From: Variovorax boronicumulans
GTDB lineage: Bacteria > Pseudomonadota > Gammaproteobacteria > Burkholderiales > Burkholderiaceae_C
Direction of reading: 5' to 3'
Length of the DNA stretch: 64,000 bases
Assembly (NCBI RefSeq): GCF_029892485.1
Contig: NZ_JARXVG010000006.1
Coordinates: forward strand, 1-64,000
In this document: piece by piece, positions 62,459-64,000 of the stretch
Numbering within the stretch: the first letter of the stretch is position 1
Layout of the letters: every line of letters begins with the position of its first letter
Notes under the pieces: model-generated
Told to the model about the DNA's origin: nothing
Seen by the model: the letters and a program-made list of their open reading frames with translations, nothing else
Databases searched by the model: none
Position numbers and translations under genes: made by a program

Positions 62459-63889
62459 CTAGACCCGGATCACGCGGCCCGGGTTCAGCGTGTTCTTCGG
62501 ATCCAGCCCGCGCTTGATCGCCCGCATCATCTCCAGCGCCACCGGCGACTTGTGTTTCTCGAGCTTGTCGACCTTGAGCGAGCCCACGCCATGCTCGGCC
62601 GAGAACGAGCCGCCGAACTTCTCGACCGCGTCGTACACCAGCGTGTTGATGCGGTCTTCCTCGTTCTTCAAAAACGCCTTGGTGTCGATGTTCTCCGGCG
62701 CCTGCACGTTGTAGTGCAGGTTGCCGTCGCCCAGATGCCCGAAATTCACGAGCCGCACGCCGGCGATTTCGCGCTGCAGCAGCGCATCGGTCTCGGCCAC
62801 GAACGCGGGGATGCGCGACACCGGAATCGAGATGTCGTGCTTGATGTTCAGGCCTTCCTCGGCCTGCGCGAGCGGAATGCTCTCGCGGATGTGCCAGAGC
62901 TGGTGCGCCTGGGTGAGGTTCTCGGCCACCACCGCGTCGGTGACGCAGCCGTCCTCGAAGGCGGTCTCCAGCAGCGCTTCGAAGCGTGCGCGCGCATGGT
63001 CTTCGGATTCGCTGTCGGAGTTCTCCAGCAGCACGCAGTAGGGCACGGCTTCGTCGGCGATGAAGGGCACGCGCAGCTGCGGCATGTGCTTGTCGACCAG
63101 GCTGAGCGCGAACTTGCCCATCACCTCGAAACCGGTGAGTCCCGAACCCAGGTGCTTGTGCGCGAGGCCCAGCAGGGTGACCGCATGATCGAGCGATGGC
63201 ACCGCGGCCCAGGCCGTGAGCTGCGCGGCCGGCAGCGGATAGAGCTTCATGGTCGCGGCGGTGATGATGCCCAGCGTGCCTTCGCTGCCGACGAAGAGGT
63301 CGCGCAGGTCGTAGCCGGTGTTGTCCTTGCGAAGGCCGCTCGTGCCCTCCCAGATCTCGCCCTGCGGCGTGACCACTTCCAGGCCCAGGCACAGGTCGCG
63401 CGTGTTGCCGTAGCGAACCACCTGCGTGCCGCCCGCGTTGGTCGCCAGGTTGCCGCCGATGGTGCAGCTGCCTTCGGCCGCCAGGCTCAGCGGGAACAGG
63501 TAGCCCTTTTTCTCCGCAGCCTCCTGCAGCGTCTGCAGGATGCAGCCGGCCTCCACGGTCATCGTGAGGTTGGCGGCATCGAAGGTGCGGATCGCGTTGA
63601 GCCGCTGCAGGCTCAGCACCACCTGCGTGCCGCTGTCGTCGGGAATGGAGCCGACCGCCAGGCCTGTATTGCCGCCCTGCGGCACGATGGCCGTGCCGGC
63701 CGCGGCGCAGGCCTTGACCACGTCGGCCACCTGCTGCGCATTGGCCGGCCGCACCACGGCGAGCGACTTGCCGCGCGCGCGCTTGCGCCAGTCCTGCTCG
63801 TAGGCCGTGAGGTCGCCCTCGTTGAGCACATGCTGTGCGCCGACGATGGCGCGCAGCTGGTCGATCAATGCAGTGGAAGAAGAAGTCAT
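62459..63889 (-). CDS. FAD-linked oxidase, GlcD/D-2-hydroxyglutarate dehydrogenase-like
   Basis: A 476-residue FAD-binding protein. The PCMH-type FAD domain shows VRPANAQQVADVVKACAAAG, IVPQGGNTGLAVGSIPDD and IGGNLATNAGGTQVVRYGNT; the C-terminal domain has FGHLGDGNLHYNV and FSAEHGVGSLKVDKL, with the metal-binding His residues of D-2-hydroxy acid dehydrogenases. Substrate probably D-2-hydroxyglutarate or D-lactate/glycolate. The ATG at 63889 overlaps the stop of the next upstream gene. Confidence 0.93.
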   Translation of the reverse strand: MTSSSTALIDQLRAIVGAQHVLNEGDLTAYEQDWRKRARGKSLAVVRPANAQQVADVVKACAAAGTAIVPQGGNTGLAVGSIPDDSGTQVVLSLQRLNAIRTFDAANLTMTVEAGCILQTLQEAAEKKGYLFPLSLAAEGSCTIGGNLATNAGGTQVVRYGNTRDLCLGLEVVTPQGEIWEGTSGLRKDNTGYDLRDLFVGSEGTLGIITAATMKLYPLPAAQLTAWAAVPSLDHAVTLLGLAHKHLGSGLTGFEVMGKFALSLVDKHMPQLRVPFIADEAVPYCVLLENSDSESEDHARARFEALLETAFEDGCVTDAVVAENLTQAHQLWHIRESIPLAQAEEGLNIKHDISIPVSRIPAFVAETDALLQREIAGVRLVNFGHLGDGNLHYNVQAPENIDTKAFLKNEEDRINTLVYDAVEKFGGSFSAEHGVGSLKVDKLEKHKSPVALEMMRAIKRGLDPKNTLNPGRVIRV

Positions 63890-64000
63890 TGGGCGGAAGC
63901 CTCCAGTTGACGGGCAGCAGCGGCGGTCTTGGCGTGACGCAGGCGAAGGCGCACATGCCACGCGCAGGCCGCGAAGAGCACCAGGCACAGCAGCACCTCG
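63886..64000 (-). CDS. C-terminal end of a membrane-associated protein (partial)
   Basis: The last 37 codons of a gene entering from the right edge. The visible part contains a hydrophobic segment LLCLVLFAACAWHVRL followed by a basic, Ala-rich tail. It overlaps the start of the oxidase gene by ATGA. The family cannot be determined. Confidence 0.6.
   Translation of the reverse strand, partial: EVLLCLVLFAACAWHVRLRLRHAKTAAAARQLEASAQ

Noticed and set aside
1..64000. CRISPR arrays, rRNA, tRNA, insertion sequences or prophage
   Set aside because: No regularly spaced direct repeats, no recognisable rRNA or tRNA segments, and no transposase, integrase or phage structural genes were seen.

Overview
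The window is high-GC DNA with dense gene packing, many ATGA/GTGA stop-start overlaps and an unusually large number of LysR, MarR and AraC regulators. Together with an intact folA-thyA pair, a Tad locus, and Variovorax-like versions of PilY1, D-tartrate dehydratase and AP2-domain proteins, this suggests a chromosomal segment of a Burkholderiales bacterium, most likely Comamonadaceae (Variovorax-like). I see no rRNA, tRNA, CRISPR array, phage or complete insertion sequence.

Layout. 1-6.3 kb: the end of a probable autotransporter, then a regulator cluster with three paralogous NodD-like LysR proteins, two MarR proteins, a SnoaL-like secreted protein and an orphan receiver-like/winged-helix protein. 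It contains two diverged copies of one promoter, each with an ATC-N9-GAT nod-box-type site. 6.4-21.6 kb: an AraC regulator followed by a Tad (tight adherence) pilus operon with two Flp-like pilins, TadE/TadG-like proteins, CpaB, CpaC, an FHA-fused CpaF, TadB, TadC, a DUF192 protein and a membrane/spermidine-synthase-like fusion. 21.7-27.1 kb: acyl-CoA dehydrogenase, a secreted alginate-lyase-like protein, a MarR paralogue and a LysR.

27.2-37.6 kb: a type IV pilus minor-pilin operon (pilE-like, fimT, pilV, pilW, pilX, pilY1) runs with a 31-base gap into a module of a receiver-like/winged-helix protein, a COG2229-type small GTPase and two roadblock-like proteins, followed by a periplasmic binding protein. 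This module resembles actinobacterial conservons (CvnB/C/D) and lies directly behind the pilus-tip genes.

37.6-49.9 kb: a Nac-like LysR with three operons that each carry an ATA-N9-TAT site at the same position (about -64) in front of a matching -35/-10 promoter. These are aminotransferase plus RraA-like aldolase; biotin carrier, biotin carboxylase, pxpB, pxpC, a degenerate biotinyl-domain protein and pxpA (5-oxoproline degradation); and a short-chain dehydrogenase with an amino-acid ABC transporter. It reads as a nitrogen-scavenging locus built around 5-oxoproline or a related lactam/amide. 49.9-64 kb: a periplasmic molybdenum aldehyde oxidase (paoABC-like) with an AraC regulator, a triple AP2-like protein, D-tartrate dehydratase with a divergent LysR, a UPF0104-type membrane protein, an App1-like phosphatase, folA, thyA and an FAD-linked oxidase.
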